DNA of 64,000 bases from CAZQVN01 sp964596775. Lineage in GTDB: Bacteria; Eisenbacteria; RBG-16-71-46; JABDJR01; JAWXBZ01. How positions within the stretch are numbered: the stretch's first letter is position 1; every line of letters begins with the position of its first letter. Below, one piece after another: positions 27,011 to 35,040 of this stretch. The DNA is taken from the NCBI GenBank assembly GCA_964596775.1, contig CAZQVN010000002.1, positions 124,001-188,000 on the forward strand, read 5' to 3'. Position numbers and translations under genes: made by a program. The notes under the pieces were generated by a model, which saw only the letters and a list, made by a program, of their open reading frames with translations, was not told where the DNA came from and did no database searches.

Positions 27011-27040
27011 TTGACACCGGCACTCCTCGACCGCTAGATT
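27011..27040 (+). promoter_or_regulatory. Promoter for DUF507 pair
   Basis: TTGACA (27011-27016), 18-base spacer, TAGATT (27035-27040), 37 bases before the GTG start at 27077. Confidence 0.65.
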
Positions 27041-27076
27041 TGCCGGGCTCAAGTCGTTTCAAACAAAGGGATTGCC

Positions 27077-27358
27077 GTGCGTCTATCCGAACGAAAAATC
27101 AAGTATCTGTCCGCAAGGCTGGCCGAATGGTTTTCGGCCCGCGAGGACGTGAATCTGCTTGACCGCCTGGATGTTGTGGAACTGGCCATTGCCCGTGCCA
27201 TGGTTCAGGAATTGAAACTCGAGGATGACCTCGACGATGAAGTGGAGCAGGTGCTCAAGAGCTACCAGGGGCAGATTCGGGGTCAGAATATGGACATGAC
27301 GCTGCTTCGACACAAGGTCAAGCTGCAGCTGGCCCGGGAAAAAGGAATCGTCCTGTGA
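27077..27358 (+). CDS. DUF507 family protein (first copy)
   Basis: A 93-residue cytoplasmic protein, all helical and charged. MRLSERKIKYLSARLAEW at the start, DDLDDEVEQVLKSY in the middle and LAREKGIVL at the end match the DUF507 pattern. Function of the family is unknown. It overlaps the second copy in a GTGA, so the two are translated together and may form a heterodimer. Confidence 0.8.
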   Translation: MRLSERKIKYLSARLAEWFSAREDVNLLDRLDVVELAIARAMVQELKLEDDLDDEVEQVLKSYQGQIRGQNMDMTLLRHKVKLQLAREKGIVL

Positions 27359-27636
27359 GGCTGAACGAAAAGAGAATCGAGAAACTCGCGGATGTGCTCA
27401 TTGATGAACTCCTCGAGGCGGACCTGATCGACTTCAAGCCGACGACGAAGCAGATGGTGGCCGAAGTGGCGCGGTTCATCGCCGCAGATCTCGCGATCGA
27501 AGACGAGATCACCAACGAGGCCATGGAAAAACTCCAGACTTATTCTCGAAAGATTCCCGAAGGTACGACGGAGTGGATGCTTCTCCTTGCCAAGCACAAG
27601 GACGAGATCGCGACCCGGCGTGGTTACACTCTCTGA
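27355..27636 (+). CDS. DUF507 family protein (second copy)
   Basis: A second 93-residue DUF507 protein: MRLNEKRIEKLADVLIDEL, then DLAIEDEITNEAMEKLQTY. The C-terminal motif is divergent (IATRRGYTL instead of LAREKGIVL). It arose by duplication of its neighbour or an ancient pair retained together. GTG start overlapping the preceding stop. The Tol-Pal genes begin 108 bases downstream. Confidence 0.8.
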   Translation: MRLNEKRIEKLADVLIDELLEADLIDFKPTTKQMVAEVARFIAADLAIEDEITNEAMEKLQTYSRKIPEGTTEWMLLLAKHKDEIATRRGYTL

Positions 27637-27744
27637 GGGATAGTTGAACCGACGAACGGCCGGCTCCGGGGGGGGACTGTCCAGGACCTGTTTTTCTTGA
27701 AACGGTAACGGGAACAAAAAGCCCCGGTACCGGTAAGGACGGCC

Positions 27745-28743
27745 ATGGAACAGTTGAAACGCTGGCGGGAGGAGAGAGCGGCCCGGCAGAGCCGGAGGAT
27801 TCTGGGCTCGGGGCCCTCGGTGACCCTGCCAAGACCGTCGTCGCGTGTCGGCAGTATCTCTCGGACGGGCAAACGCGGCTTTCGGTTCTGGCCCGCCCCC
27901 CCTCCCGTTTCCCCGGTTCATCCGGAATGGGACGACCCCAGCGGCGGGCGTCTCAAGACCGGTTTGTACGGTTCGATCGCCGGACACCTGTTTCTCCTGC
28001 CGCTGCTGATTCTGTCGTCGAACGTCGATCTGTCGTTCAACACGACACGAAGCCAGTCTTTCAGCTCGGGTATGCGGGTCATCGCGATCTCCTCGGGCGG
28101 CCCCGCCGGCCCGAAAGCGGGATCACGGACTTCCCGGCCGGAACCGCCAAGGCCGGAACCGCCGAAACCGAAGCCTCCGGAGGAAAAGAAACCGGAAACG
28201 AAAGTTGTGGCTCCGCCGACTCCGAAAACGGAAAAGCCCAAGGCCGGTCCGCCGGTCAAGTCGGTCAAGGATGCCACGCCGGTTCCGGTGAAGGACAAGG
28301 AACTGGCCCGTGAGAAGGGGAAGGCGGAACCTGGCCAGGCTCCCGCGGAGGAATCGGTCACCGACCCGATCGCATCAGAGGGCCCACTCGTGGCCGGCGT
28401 CGGACCCGTTGCGGGAAGCGAAACATCCGTGGGGGGGGTCGACGGCGCGGATTTCCCGTACAACTACTACCTGGAGATCGTTCGAGGAAAGATTTCCCAG
28501 GCATGGGAAGTTCCGCAGGGCATGGTGGCCCGGGGCCGCAGGATCGAAGCCGTGGTCCGGTTCAAGATCATGAGGGACGGAACGGTAGCGCAAAGCATCA
28601 TCGAAGTGCCGTCCGGCCAGAATATCTATGACCAGTCCGCGCTTCGGGCCATATCCATGGTCCGGCGATTTCCACCGCTCCCCCAGGAGTTCGGAGGATC
28701 GTTTCTGATCGTTCATTTTCAGTTCAGCTTCGTGGGTCGTTGA
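27745..28743 (+). CDS. TolA/TonB-type energy transducer
   Basis: A 332-residue protein with an unusually long cytoplasmic N-terminus (about 75 residues, Arg-rich), one membrane helix (about 75-92), a Pro/Lys/Glu-rich periplasmic spacer (about 120-210, repeated EPPRPEPPKPKPPEEKK-like) and a C-terminal TonB/TolA domain (GKISQAWEVPQGM through SIIEVPSG to FQFSFVGR). Position before tolB and pal makes it the TolA of the Tol-Pal system, transmitting proton-motive force to the outer membrane during division. No tolQ or tolR is adjacent. Confidence 0.8.
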   Translation: MEQLKRWREERAARQSRRILGSGPSVTLPRPSSRVGSISRTGKRGFRFWPAPPPVSPVHPEWDDPSGGRLKTGLYGSIAGHLFLLPLLILSSNVDLSFNTTRSQSFSSGMRVIAISSGGPAGPKAGSRTSRPEPPRPEPPKPKPPEEKKPETKVVAPPTPKTEKPKAGPPVKSVKDATPVPVKDKELAREKGKAEPGQAPAEESVTDPIASEGPLVAGVGPVAGSETSVGGVDGADFPYNYYLEIVRGKISQAWEVPQGMVARGRRIEAVVRFKIMRDGTVAQSIIEVPSGQNIYDQSALRAISMVRRFPPLPQEFGGSFLIVHFQFSFVGR

Positions 28744-28781
28744 CGGCCGAAAGGCGGAGGGGTTCGAAAGGGTGACGCTGA

Positions 28782-30206
28782 ATGTCTAGTCGATACAAGG
28801 GTCTTCGTGGGGAAATGCGACGCCGGACGGTTTCCGTTCCGGCGGTTCTTGTCGCATCGCTGCTGCTGGCCTGCGCCGCGCTGTTCGGCTCGTCGTGGAG
28901 CCGGGCACAGGAACAGGAAGTGTATCTCGGGACGGAATCCGGCACCTTGTCGCGGATAAACCTTATCCTCGAGGACCTCGTCACCGGACCGGGGGCAACC
29001 GGATCCGACGCCAAGCGGGTCCGGGATGTCGTTTACGGCGATCTTTCCATGACCGATTTTTTCAACATCATCAACGGCGCCGCGGGGTTGTCGCAGGGGC
29101 CGCCGCCGGACACAACAGGCTGGTTCGCTCTGACCGGGTCGAGATCGTTTACTTCGGATGCCGGCGCCCGCGCGTTCGTGCAGGCTCCCAATGGCGGCTA
29201 TCCCGAGGCTCGTTTCATCGCCGGCGGTGTCTTGAAACTGATCGGCAGCGATCTCGTGCTTGAAGCCTACCTCAAGGAATATCCGACGCACCGCGTCATT
29301 CTCAGTCGCACCTACAAGGCGCGCCCCGAATGGTACCGCGAGGTGGCGCACCGGTTTTCCGACGACATCATCCTGTACCTGACCGGAGAAGAGGGGATTT
29401 CCCGGACACGGATCGCCTTCATTTCCAATCAATCCGGCGCCAAGGAGCTGTACCTCATCGACTACGACGGCGAGAACGTGCGGCAGTTGACCCGTGACAA
29501 GTCGATCGCACTTTCCCCGGCATGGAGCGCCGACGGCAGCCGGATCGCATTCGTGTCGTACCGGCGGGGAGACCCCGACCTGTATCAGATCAGCCTGTCC
29601 ACCGGCGAGATCACCGTGATTTCGGGACGCCCCGGTCCGGATATGGCGCCGGCCTTCAGCCGTGATGGTCGCCGTCTCGCGTTCTCGATGACCATCGATG
29701 GGAATACCGAACTGCACGTGGCGGGCTCGGATGGAAAGAACCCGCGGCGCATCACGAACAATCCGGGCATTGATACGTCACCGACCTGGTCCCCGACCGG
29801 CGACTATGTCTGCTACACAAGCGACCGCTCGGGCCGGCCGAATCTCTATGTTGCCGACGCGGACGGAACCAATCTCCGGCGCCTCACCTTCGAGGGAAGC
29901 TGGAACGATTCTCCCGACTGGTCGCCGGACGGGTCCCGGATCGTCTATGTCTCGCAGATGGGAAGGGACTTCAAGATCTGGATGATCCGTGTCGACGGCG
30001 CCGAAGCCCGCGCCTTGACCGGAGGTCCTGGATCGGACGAGAATCCGAAATGGTCGCCGGACGGACGCAAGATCCTGTTCTCGAGCAACCGTGAAGGAAA
30101 GCGTGCCCTGTACACGATGAACCCGGATGGAACCGGCGTTCGCCGGGTCACTTTCCTGTCCGGAGACTGCTTCGGAACGGCCTGGAGCGCCCGCCCACCC
30201 CGCTGA
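28782..30206 (+). CDS. tolB: Tol-Pal system protein TolB
   Basis: Periplasmic TolB, which links TolA and Pal. 474 residues: a signal peptide after a basic N-terminus (ending SRAQ near residue 44), the TolB N-terminal domain (about 60-200) and a beta-propeller of PD40 repeats such as SPAWSADGSRIAFVS, SPTWSPTGDYVCYTS, SPDWSPDGSRIVYVS and NPKWSPDGRKILFSS. Lies 38 bases after tolA. Confidence 0.93.
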   Translation: MSSRYKGLRGEMRRRTVSVPAVLVASLLLACAALFGSSWSRAQEQEVYLGTESGTLSRINLILEDLVTGPGATGSDAKRVRDVVYGDLSMTDFFNIINGAAGLSQGPPPDTTGWFALTGSRSFTSDAGARAFVQAPNGGYPEARFIAGGVLKLIGSDLVLEAYLKEYPTHRVILSRTYKARPEWYREVAHRFSDDIILYLTGEEGISRTRIAFISNQSGAKELYLIDYDGENVRQLTRDKSIALSPAWSADGSRIAFVSYRRGDPDLYQISLSTGEITVISGRPGPDMAPAFSRDGRRLAFSMTIDGNTELHVAGSDGKNPRRITNNPGIDTSPTWSPTGDYVCYTSDRSGRPNLYVADADGTNLRRLTFEGSWNDSPDWSPDGSRIVYVSQMGRDFKIWMIRVDGAEARALTGGPGSDENPKWSPDGRKILFSSNREGKRALYTMNPDGTGVRRVTFLSGDCFGTAWSARPPR

Positions 30207-30252
30207 TCCGGACATTTGCCGCACGCACCCGTTGTGCCGAGACCGGTCTTTA

Positions 30253-30281
30253 TTGTTCCCGCGCCCCGGGATGAGTAGAAT
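30253..30281 (+). promoter_or_regulatory. Possible promoter for pal
   Basis: TTGTTC (30253-30258), 17-base spacer, TAGAAT (30276-30281); 61 bases upstream of pal, which also has a very strong ribosome-binding site AAAGGAGG. May give extra Pal. Confidence 0.5.
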
Positions 30282-30341
30282 GCAGTTCAGTATGGATGCC
30301 GAATGAGTGGCGATTAATTCTGAAAAGGAGGATGTGTCTAT

Positions 30342-30866
30342 ATGAAAGCGTCTTGCGGAAAAGGAATTCTGATGCTGGCGGCGCTGGTCCTTGCGGCCGG
30401 CTTCATGAGCGGATGTTCAAAGAAGACCGCTGTTCCGGACATCACTCAGACCGAGCCGGATCGCACACCGAAGGACAACGGTTCCAATCCGGGAAATCCG
30501 GATGCGCCGGCCGATGTGGTGTCGAGCGACGATTCGGCACTCAAGGATGTGTTCTTCGACTATGACGACTATTCCCTGAGCGCGGATGCGCGCTCGCGGC
30601 TGGCCGGGAATGCCTCCTACCTGAAGGAAATGGGCAGTCTCAGGGCCACGATCGAGGGACACTGCGACGAGCGCGGAACCGTCGAGTACAACCTCGCGCT
30701 TGGTCAGCGCCGTGCCGATGCGGCAAAAAGCTATCTCGTGAACCTTGGGATCGATTCCGGTCGCCTTTCGACGATTTCCTACGGAGAGGAGCGTCCGTTC
30801 GACCCCGGTCACGATGAAACCGCCTGGAAGCAGAACAGGCGCGCTCACTTCAAGGTCAATCGATGA
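30342..30866 (+). CDS. pal: Peptidoglycan-associated lipoprotein Pal
   Basis: Outer-membrane lipoprotein that holds peptidoglycan. 174 residues: lipobox MSGC (Cys about 25), a disordered Asp/Pro/Asn linker, then an OmpA-like domain (DVFFDYDDYSLSADAR, EGHCDERGTVEYNLALGQRR) with the conserved peptidoglycan-binding Asp and Arg. The stop overlaps the cpoB start (ATGA). Confidence 0.95.
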   Translation: MKASCGKGILMLAALVLAAGFMSGCSKKTAVPDITQTEPDRTPKDNGSNPGNPDAPADVVSSDDSALKDVFFDYDDYSLSADARSRLAGNASYLKEMGSLRATIEGHCDERGTVEYNLALGQRRADAAKSYLVNLGIDSGRLSTISYGEERPFDPGHDETAWKQNRRAHFKVNR

Positions 30867-31675
30867 CATCACGCTTTGCGGTCCTCCTCCTCGTGGCCGG
30901 CCTGCTGACCGGGTGTTCCCCGCGCCAGTACTTTGCGCAGCCGGCCAGCGTGGAGGAGACCCGCGACAGCGTTCGTCTTCTGGAGAGAGACCGCGAGGCC
31001 CTGAAACAACGGATCGAGCAGGTCCAGAAGGCCATGACGGAGCAGGCCGAAGTTCTCAACCGGACTCGGGCCGACATGACCACTCAGATGGAGGCCCTCG
31101 CGGATCAGTTGCGACAGATATCGTCCAGGCTGGATGACATGGGGAGCAGGATGGAACGCCGTTCGCGACCGTCCTCGCTCCCTCCCGTTTACAATCCGGC
31201 GGGGGAGGCTCCCGACGGTTCCGGCACCGGTCCTGATGTCGAGACGGCCGCGCCGCCGGGCGACGCCGGCGTGCCGGCGGGCCAGGGCAATGTCGAATCG
31301 GAGGGCGCGGAGCAGATTTACGACCAGGCCTACCGGGACGTCACCCGGGGCAGTTACGGCCTGGCGGTGGCCGGATTCAACGAGTTCCTGAGGTTGTTCC
31401 CGGAGCATGATCTTGCCGACAACGCGCAGTACTGGCTCGGCGAGTGCCGCTACGTCCAGGACGACATTTCCGGTGCCAGCGCTGAATTCCAGAAGGTCCT
31501 GAGCCGCTATCCGGACGGCGACAAGGTGGCTGCCGCCCACTTGAAGCTCGGATACTCGGCGCTGCGGATGAACGACAAGGACGAGGCGCGTCGGCAGTTC
31601 AACGAATTGATCCGCAAGTTCCCGACCTCCGAAGAGGCGCGATCGGCGCGCGCCAAACTGGCCACGCTCAACTAG
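30863..31675 (+). CDS. cpoB: Cell division coordinator CpoB (YbgF)
   Basis: Coordinates outer-membrane constriction with peptidoglycan synthesis through TolA. 270 residues; unlike the enterobacterial protein it is a lipoprotein (LLTGC, Cys about 18). Coiled coil at about 35-95, Pro/Gly linker, then three TPR repeats (YDQAYRDVTRGSYGLAVAG, AQYWLGECRYVQDD, AHLKLGYSALRMNDKDEAR). The last bases overlap the stop of the convergent glycosyltransferase gene (CTAG). Confidence 0.92.
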   Translation: MTSRFAVLLLVAGLLTGCSPRQYFAQPASVEETRDSVRLLERDREALKQRIEQVQKAMTEQAEVLNRTRADMTTQMEALADQLRQISSRLDDMGSRMERRSRPSSLPPVYNPAGEAPDGSGTGPDVETAAPPGDAGVPAGQGNVESEGAEQIYDQAYRDVTRGSYGLAVAGFNEFLRLFPEHDLADNAQYWLGECRYVQDDISGASAEFQKVLSRYPDGDKVAAAHLKLGYSALRMNDKDEARRQFNELIRKFPTSEEARSARAKLATLN

Positions 31676-32829
31676 ACTTTTGTCCTCCCCAGCAGGAGCG
31701 ACCGGCAACGACGGGCCATGGATCCTCGCCCGAACTCCGCTTCGACGCGGCGTCGACCGGCCTCGCCGAGAGAGCGCCGCAGGTCTTCATCATCGAGCAT
31801 CGCCCGGACGGCGGATGCAATCTCCGCAACGGAATCCCCATCCACGACGATGCCCGTTGTTCCGTCCCTGACCGCCTCGGGAGCTCCGCCGGAGCGACCA
31901 GCTATGGAAGCGAGCCCCGAAGCGGCCGCTTCCAGGTAGACGATACCGAAGCCCTCCACATCGCCTCGCTCCGGGATCGACCGTGCGGGCATTGCCAGCA
32001 GATCCGCAGCGCCATACACGTCGGGAAGCTGTTCTTCGGTCACGGCACCGAGAAAACGCGTTCGTCCCGAAAGACCGCAGGATTCCGCCAGTCGGCGATA
32101 GGGCGCGGTATCGCCGTATCCCGCGATCGCCAGGCAGAAGCGCCGGTCGGCGACGTGCGAGGCCAGTGCTTCGATGAGATTGTCGAGTCCTTTGCGGGTG
32201 ACCAGACGACCGACAAAGAGAATCACCGGGTCTTCCTCAGGGAGACCCAGGAGTGCGCGGGACCGGCGTTTGTCCAGGGGGGCGTACCGGCTGAACCGGA
32301 CGGTGTCGACTTCCGGGTACAACACGGCGCATCGCGAGGGGTCGAGGTCGCAGCGGGACGCGGCGATTGCGGCGACGCCGCGGCTGTTGGTCAAGTACAG
32401 GGAAGCCGCACCCGTGATTGCGTTCCACAGGGGTCTCCGCCAGCCGGACCAGCGCCGGTGGGCGGACAGGACGTCGTTGCCGTGAACGATGAGGGCGAGT
32501 GGAATTCCGTGCCGTCGATGCGCCTGCCAGCAGATGGGACCGAGTGGCCGGATGTTCCCGCAAAGGAGGATGTCCGGACGCTCGGACCGCATCAGTGACT
32601 CAAGCCGTGAACTCCAGCGCAGCTGATTGAACGGCCTGTGAGCCGTGCGGAAGTCGAAGGACTCGCGGTACAGGGTCGGGCTCTCCGGCGGGGAGTGACC
32701 AGGCCCGGTTGCCGCAACGGTGGAAACGATGATCTCGCCGCCGGGAAAACCGGAGACCAGCGATTCATAGAACCGGGCCATGCCCCCTTCCACCGGAGGG
32801 AAGTCCTGGGTCACGAGCAGGACTTTCAC
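31672..32829 (-). CDS. Glycosyltransferase family 4
   Basis: A 385-residue GT-B glycosyltransferase. N-terminal acceptor domain begins VLLVTQDFPPVEGGMARF; the donor domain has LFVGRLVTRKGLDNLIEAL, AGYGDTAPY and EGFGIVYLEAAASG, the GT4 EX7E motif. GTG start overlapping the stop of the preceding gene (GTGA). Last of a four-gene minus-strand cluster with another GT4, a GT9 and an MsbA-like exporter, so it probably builds lipopolysaccharide core or a related glycolipid. Sugar specificity unknown. Confidence 0.88.
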   Translation of the reverse strand: MKVLLVTQDFPPVEGGMARFYESLVSGFPGGEIIVSTVAATGPGHSPPESPTLYRESFDFRTAHRPFNQLRWSSRLESLMRSERPDILLCGNIRPLGPICWQAHRRHGIPLALIVHGNDVLSAHRRWSGWRRPLWNAITGAASLYLTNSRGVAAIAASRCDLDPSRCAVLYPEVDTVRFSRYAPLDKRRSRALLGLPEEDPVILFVGRLVTRKGLDNLIEALASHVADRRFCLAIAGYGDTAPYRRLAESCGLSGRTRFLGAVTEEQLPDVYGAADLLAMPARSIPERGDVEGFGIVYLEAAASGLASIAGRSGGAPEAVRDGTTGIVVDGDSVAEIASAVRAMLDDEDLRRSLGEAGRRRVEAEFGRGSMARRCRSLLLGRTKV

Positions 32830-33956
32830 TGTGACGTCTCGCGAATCAGCCGCTTGTAAAGAGCCTCCGTTCCGTCGATCAGTCGGCCGGGGCCATACTC
32901 CTTTCGCATGTGAGCGATACCCGCTTCCGCCATCCGCTCGCGGGACTCGTGATCCTCGAGAAGCCGCTGAATGCCCGCCGCGAGAGCCTCCGCATTTCCC
33001 GGCGGAACGATGAGTCCGGTTGAACCGTGCAGAACCATTTCGGGAATCGAGTTCAGGTCCGTACCCACGACGGGGACTCCGGATGCCTGGTATTCCATGG
33101 CAATGCGGCAGATCGCCTCGGAATCGGTGGAGGCGACGACACCGACGTCGATCGCCCGAATGAGCTGGCGAACATCCGCTGCGGGCGGGCGAAAGAGAAT
33201 GGAGTCACCGAGATTCAGGTACGAGGCCCTTTCGCGGAGCAGGCCTTCGCTGACGTCGTACGGCGCTCCCGATACCAGGAACCGCGCCCGCGGCAGGCGC
33301 TCACGCACCCGGGCAAAGGCATCCAGTGCCGTCAATTGACCCTTGGCCGCGGTAAACCGGCCGATGAGACCGGCGACCGGGGATCCGGCGGGAATCCCCA
33401 GCCGGGACCGGGCTTCAACGCGATCCGGTCCCGTGGTCCTGAAGTGATCGACGTCGACACCGGGCTTCAGGGTTACCACTCTGTCCGGGGGGATGCGAAA
33501 ACGTCCGTAGTAGCGCTGCCGCATGAAACCGGCGGCCAGGATGTGCGCGGCCGTGTGCTTCTCGTAGAGACGGCGGTTCAGCCAATGAGTCCGCGGCGGT
33601 CGCACATCGCCGCGGGTGCGGACGACGGGCACCGAGTCAGTTCCCGCCAGGGCCAGGGCGGCGAACAGGTGATCCTCCGCTCGATGCGCGTTCACGATGT
33701 CGAACCGGCTCTCCCTGAGGTACCTGCGAAATCGAAGCAGTGTTCCGGGGAAGTCGAGCCGCCCCGCCTGGAAGTCGAATGCGTCGACAACAGGAAGGCC
33801 GGCATCCCGCGCGGCCGACACGGGGGGGCTTCCCGGAAATCCTCCCAGCACGACCCGGTGTCCACGCGCGGCGAGGCCCACGGAAACTCGAACCGCGTAT
33901 TCCGCGCATGCGTTGTACCAGCGCACAGTAGCCAGTTCGAGAATGTGCAGGCTCAT
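32826..33956 (-). CDS. Glycosyltransferase family 4
   Basis: A 376-residue GT-B enzyme. The start is the ATG at 33956, overlapping the upstream stop (ATGA); longer frames run into the preceding gene. Motifs: FDIVNAHRAEDHLFAAL, LIGRFTAAKGQLTALDAF, and EAICRIAMEYQASGVPVVGTD with the EX7E-like pair. Probably acts in lipopolysaccharide core assembly with its neighbours; sugar specificity unknown. Confidence 0.87.
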   Translation of the reverse strand: MSLHILELATVRWYNACAEYAVRVSVGLAARGHRVVLGGFPGSPPVSAARDAGLPVVDAFDFQAGRLDFPGTLLRFRRYLRESRFDIVNAHRAEDHLFAALALAGTDSVPVVRTRGDVRPPRTHWLNRRLYEKHTAAHILAAGFMRQRYYGRFRIPPDRVVTLKPGVDVDHFRTTGPDRVEARSRLGIPAGSPVAGLIGRFTAAKGQLTALDAFARVRERLPRARFLVSGAPYDVSEGLLRERASYLNLGDSILFRPPAADVRQLIRAIDVGVVASTDSEAICRIAMEYQASGVPVVGTDLNSIPEMVLHGSTGLIVPPGNAEALAAGIQRLLEDHESRERMAEAGIAHMRKEYGPGRLIDGTEALYKRLIRETSQ

Positions 33957-35035
33957 CGGAACTCCGTGCCCTCGTCGGAGCGCTGGCCGGCATGCGGGCC
34001 AGCGAGCCGGCCGGCCCGGCTGGATTCCTCCCACAGCGCAATCAGTTTCGCCGAAACTTCGGAAGGGGTGACTTCGGCAAGGCAGGTGCAGGGGCCTTCA
34101 CCGGCGGAGCAGCGGACGGTGCAGTCTTTCTTTCGTCCCCGGATCACCGCGTGGGGCAGGGAGCGGTTCGTCCAGACGGCCGGATTCTGAGGGCCGAACA
34201 GGGCGAGGGATGGCAGACCCAGTGCCTGGGCCAGTTGCTTTGCACCGCCATCGACACCGGCAAAGACCGCCCCCCGATCCAGGATGGCCATCAGGCTGCG
34301 GATCGACGCTGCGCGGATGACCGGTACACCAGGGGAAGTCATCCCGGAAACCGATGCGAGGATGGACTCCTCCCCCGGGCCTCCGACAAGCACAACCGGA
34401 GCGGAAACCGCGGAGCGAAAGTCCCGGATGACGGCTGAAAAGGACTTCAGCGACCACCGTTTGTAGGCGCGCCGGCTGGCCGGAGCGACGATGAGAAGGG
34501 GTTCATCGGGTTCCACGCCGGATCGGATCAGCAGATCGCGCGCCGATTCCCTTTCCTCCGGGCTCACATGGATGCGGGGCGTCGCGTCGACGACGGGAAT
34601 GCCGGCAGCGCGGACCAGATCCAGTTTCATGTCCGCGGTGTAGCGCGGCGGATCGACAGGCGGAAGGGGAACTGCCTTGGTGTAGGCAATCCGCCTCCCG
34701 CGCAGGGCGAAGCCGATGCGGATCGCGGCGCCGCTTTGAGCGGTCAGCCGGGCGCTCGTCGGGTTTCCGTGGAAATCGAACGCCATGTCCCAGTGCATGA
34801 GGCCAAGCCGGACCCCGCAGGCTGCCGAACGGAGGGCGCCTCTCGGGTGCAGCAGCACTTCATCGATTTCACTGATCCCCAGCAGAACCTCATCGAACGG
34901 GGACTCCGTGAGAACGACGAGACGGCCTTCCGGAAATCGGGCTTTCAGGGCGCGGAATGCAGGTGTTGCCAGAACCAGGTCGCCGAGACGTCGAAGCTGG
35001 ATTGCGAGGATGCGGGGGTGGCCCGGGGACGCCAT
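33953..35035 (-). CDS. Glycosyltransferase family 9 (heptosyltransferase-like)
   Basis: A 360-residue GT9 protein of the WaaC/WaaF type, which transfers heptose from ADP-heptose to the lipopolysaccharide inner core. N-terminal ILAIQLRRLGDLVLATPA and C-terminal AILDRGAVFAGVDGGAKQLAQALGLPSLALFGP are the family hallmarks. The C-terminus has a cysteine cluster (DCTVRC, GPCTCL), as in many GT9 proteins. ADP-heptose supply genes (hldA, hldC) occur 9 kb away. Which heptose it adds cannot be said. Confidence 0.87.
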   Translation of the reverse strand: MASPGHPRILAIQLRRLGDLVLATPAFRALKARFPEGRLVVLTESPFDEVLLGISEIDEVLLHPRGALRSAACGVRLGLMHWDMAFDFHGNPTSARLTAQSGAAIRIGFALRGRRIAYTKAVPLPPVDPPRYTADMKLDLVRAAGIPVVDATPRIHVSPEERESARDLLIRSGVEPDEPLLIVAPASRRAYKRWSLKSFSAVIRDFRSAVSAPVVLVGGPGEESILASVSGMTSPGVPVIRAASIRSLMAILDRGAVFAGVDGGAKQLAQALGLPSLALFGPQNPAVWTNRSLPHAVIRGRKKDCTVRCSAGEGPCTCLAEVTPSEVSAKLIALWEESSRAGRLAGPHAGQRSDEGTEFR

Positions 35036-35040
35036 GGGGC

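Noticed and set aside
26852..27037. 61-residue plus-strand frame in the intergenic region before the DUF507 pair
   Set aside because: No ribosome-binding site, no motif, and it overlaps the TTGACA promoter region.
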